A stretch of 64,000 nucleotides of DNA from Vanilla planifolia (lineage: Eukaryota > Streptophyta > Magnoliopsida > Asparagales > Orchidaceae). Made by a program: the position numbers and the translations under genes. The stretch lies in contig JAIUJO010000293.1 in the NCBI GenBank assembly GCA_023846275.1, positions 310,001 through 374,000 of the forward strand, given 5' to 3'. This document shows positions 61,815 to 64,000 of the stretch, one piece after another (position 1 is the first letter of the stretch; the number at the start of each line of letters is the position of its first letter). Below the pieces are notes generated by a model. The model was not told where the DNA came from, did not search any database, and saw nothing but the letters and a program-made list of their open reading frames with translations.

Positions 61815-63413
61815 AAGTAAAACTAGTATACAAATCTCACATACTAAATTTGTATAAGTTCCTATATTTGTTGATTTATGGAACAAGGTATAATGAGCTT
61901 AAATTTAATAAGATAAATAAAAATTTAAAAGTTTAGTTGTGTAAAGCTTTTCTAAAAGAATTTTATGATTTGAGAAAGCAAGAATATAGTTCCAATAGAT
62001 AGAATTTACATTAGTAGAAAATTCAATAGTGCTTTCTTAAGATCTCAAAGATAGATTCCTTTTTATTAATTATTCCATCTATAATAGTTAGGTATTTATT
62101 CAAAAAATTTGATTATAGTAGTTAGAAAATGTAGATAAGCTATGTGAAAACCTCTACCCAAATAGCTTGAAAAGTCTTTAAAAAAGTTAAAATAATTTTT
62201 TCAAGTGGATAATGTTATGGCTAAATATTTTGCAATTTGGCAAACTAGGAGCATTGGATCCAATGAGAGGCAACACAAACAACCAAATATAACGTTGAAT
62301 AAGAGGAAGAACTATGGATCATTCGATCAAGATGGATTTGATATATGCCATCTGATCATGTTTGATGACATCTAGATCATTCAAATGAACAACCATAAAT
62401 TCAGAATTAATCTCAACCGTTGGATTCAAACATGATAACTAAGAGCAGAATAATTACAGGATCAGACAAAAAGAGTTCTAGTGATCTAATATGTCAAGAT
62501 GAAGCTTTAGCCATCAGATCAAAGAATAAATCATGTGTAATCAATAGAATTAGTAATCACTATTAGATCTAAGAGATCAATAGATGATGGGATGGATGAT
62601 CATCAACGATTAATAAAAGTAGAGGCAAGCTCCATAATATAATCATGAAAATGCAAAATCACACAGTGCTAAATGCTTCTAGTTTTGGATGTAGATAAGA
62701 ATTAGAGTTTTAGTCCCAAATTGTAGGGATGGAAAAATATTTAGACTTTATATGCAATCACATGGGACTAATATTCTTTCTGATTGATGTTGGCTCCCCT
62801 TTTGTGTTCATAGAAATTCATCACCTCAGCTTACTTGTAACATTGAGGTATATATGGGTCTGACCCAGCCCACACGTATACTTGGTAGTGCTACCTAGCT
62901 TTTACCACCGTCTCACCCCATATAGTTTAGCATATCAAGATCAACCAAAATTTCTTTGTCTTAATTTTGTTTCAATTACTTTCTAACCCAAGGCATGCGA
63001 GTGCCTGCTCATGCAAGCCTAGCCTGAGATAATCTTAGTTATGAAACATTCAACATAATTAATTTCTTTTAATTTAGTCATGGAATAACAAAAACCCTAA
63101 CTTGAAATTTGGCAAAGGTATGATTTAACCAAGAAAATGGTTATAAGATTTTAAAAAATCTTATTCATTTGTTAAATCAAGGAGATGATTGAATAATTTG
63201 ATACATGAATATGAGTTAAAATTAAAATGATATGAGACTGCCTTAAAATAAATAAACTAATATTCTATAATAAAATTAGATTTTTGAATTTATTGCACAT
63301 GTCATTAATCCTTGAGACTTGTTGAACAATCCAAGATAGTTTGAAGATATCTATTTTGCACTGGAGAAGCCCATTAAAATAAAATAATAAATATTTAAGA
63401 CTTGACTAATCAT
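61815..63413 (-). mobile_element. Third copy of the copia LTR (solo LTR or fragment)
   Basis: The copy aligns in order with the LTRs of the 35.4-42.9-kb element. The text aaactagtatacaaatctca (61819) matches aaacaagtatatgaatccca (41660). A gaacaaggtataatgagctt block near 61880 matches gaacaaggactaatgagctt (42147). The tcttaagatctcaaagatag text near 62036 matches the 3' LTR near 35886. Near 62368 the catctagatcatt text matches both. Near 63105 gaaatttggcaaaggtatga matches 36846, and aaactaatattctat near 63253 matches 42725. It ends in a gacttgactaatca block. No PBS or pol is seen next to it, so a solo LTR or fragment is most likely. Strand is given as the same as the full element. Confidence 0.75.
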
Positions 63414-63692
63414 TATATTCTCTATTGAAAATATTAGGACTACCACACACTTGAAGTTAGTAAGTAGGGTAAGGTACACTTAAAAAAAATTGTAAGGTGT
63501 ATTAGAACAAAAAAACATAATAACATGGATAAAAAGAATAAACATAGAATTTAATTAAATAAAAAATGTTATAATATTTTACATTATTCTTTAAATATTG
63601 TTAAATTCAATAGAATTATTAATTTAGAAATTACTTTTAAAATTTTCCACAAGTTAGTGGTAATATAAAAAGGTACATGCCTTGTTTAAGAA

Positions 63693-64000
63693 ATTAAAAT
63701 AAATATGATGACATATTATTAGGAGTTGTTCAAAATGACTTCTAATGAATCTATTGAAAACATTTTTGTTTGATTTATTAACATTATAAATGAACTTGCT
63801 AGTTTGGGAAAGACTATATCTATGATTGAACACGAAAAAAGGATCCTTATAATTTTTCTAAAAGAGTATAAACCTTCAAGATTGCTACAAAAATTTCTAC
63901 AATAACATTGGATGTGTTTATAGGTGAGCTCAGGACTAATGAATAAGAGCTAGAGAGGCAAAAAGAAGAAAAAGTCTAGATTTAAAATTATAATTTCTAA
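63693..64000 (+). pseudogene. Ty1/copia gag fragment, plus strand, cut by window end
   Basis: The plus strand reads MTYY-stop-ELFKMTSNESIENIFV, stop, then FINIINELASLGKTISMIEH and EKRILIIFLKEYKPSRLLQK. A frameshift then gives TLDVFIGELRTNE, stop, ELERQKEE. This follows copia gag: Y.LF.M...ESI..M...F..I...L..LGK......L..KIL..LP......V, then LT.DELIG.L..HE.EL. It is opposite in orientation to the other copia material. The zinc knuckle and pol, if present, would lie to the right of the window. At least four disruptions show it is non-functional. Confidence 0.8.

Noticed and set aside
63143-63164. 10-bp palindrome ataagatttt/aaaatcttat
   Set aside because: It is made almost only of A and T; such palindromes are expected by chance in this composition.
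1-64000. Organelle DNA insertions, tRNA or rRNA genes
   Set aside because: I saw no recognisable plastid, mitochondrial, tRNA or rRNA sequence. The only tRNA-related signal is the copia PBS.

Overview
This window looks like plant nuclear intergenic DNA. It is very AT-rich and built from old, mutated transposable elements and long degenerate tandem repeats. I found no intact protein-coding gene and no convincing tRNA, rRNA, CRISPR array or bacterial-style operon. The lineage calls rest on Ty1/copia domains with a plant-type initiator-Met primer-binding site, a plant-type L1 LINE, and a TG...CA solo LTR that begins TGTTACACCC. The degree of decay and the AT drift (for example copia YVDD read as YVDE, and LINE YADD read as YANN) fit a large, slowly purged plant genome such as a gymnosperm, or a non-recombining heterochromatic block. 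That species-level guess is inference only.

Layout. 1-2650: about nine diverged tandem units of roughly 300 bp (satellite A). 2651-19345: a second, unrelated satellite of roughly 400 bp (satellite B), mostly in one orientation, with inverted blocks at 7611-8960 and 15955-16280. It is interrupted at about 3600-7610 by other sequence that contains an antisense copia gag remnant. 19346-21662: unresolved sequence that ends in a gypsy-like LTR terminus (GGGTGTGTCA). 22480-24930: a sense-strand L1 LINE corpse with recognisable endonuclease, reverse transcriptase and RNase H pieces. 28318-31100: three diverged copies of an unrecognised repeat whose minus strand carries a conserved, broken coding stretch.

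32290-35359 is a strikingly GC-richer 3,070-bp solo LTR with 5-bp target-site duplications (CATAT), and is probably the youngest insertion here. Next to it, at about 35380-42945, lies a minus-strand Ty1/copia element. It has a 5' LTR, PBS, gag, protease/pre-integrase, integrase, RT and RNase H in canonical order, all broken by stops and frameshifts. Its 5' LTR lacks a segment of roughly 750 bp that the 3' LTR retains. A third copy of the same LTR family lies at about 61815-63413, and a plus-strand copia gag fragment runs off the right edge (63693-64000).

42946-60741 is AT-rich sequence without recognisable genes. It holds a recent 67-bp tandem duplication (46201-46334) and strand-composition switches between A-rich and T-rich. 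A short array of about 68-bp units follows at 60742-60940. Nothing in the window is likely to be expressed as a functional protein. The biology on show is satellite expansion, inversion, nested insertion, LTR-LTR recombination and mutational decay. I did not find a convincing new functional system. The least explained items are satellite B with its orientation switches and the three-copy coding-like repeat at 28.3-31.1 kb.
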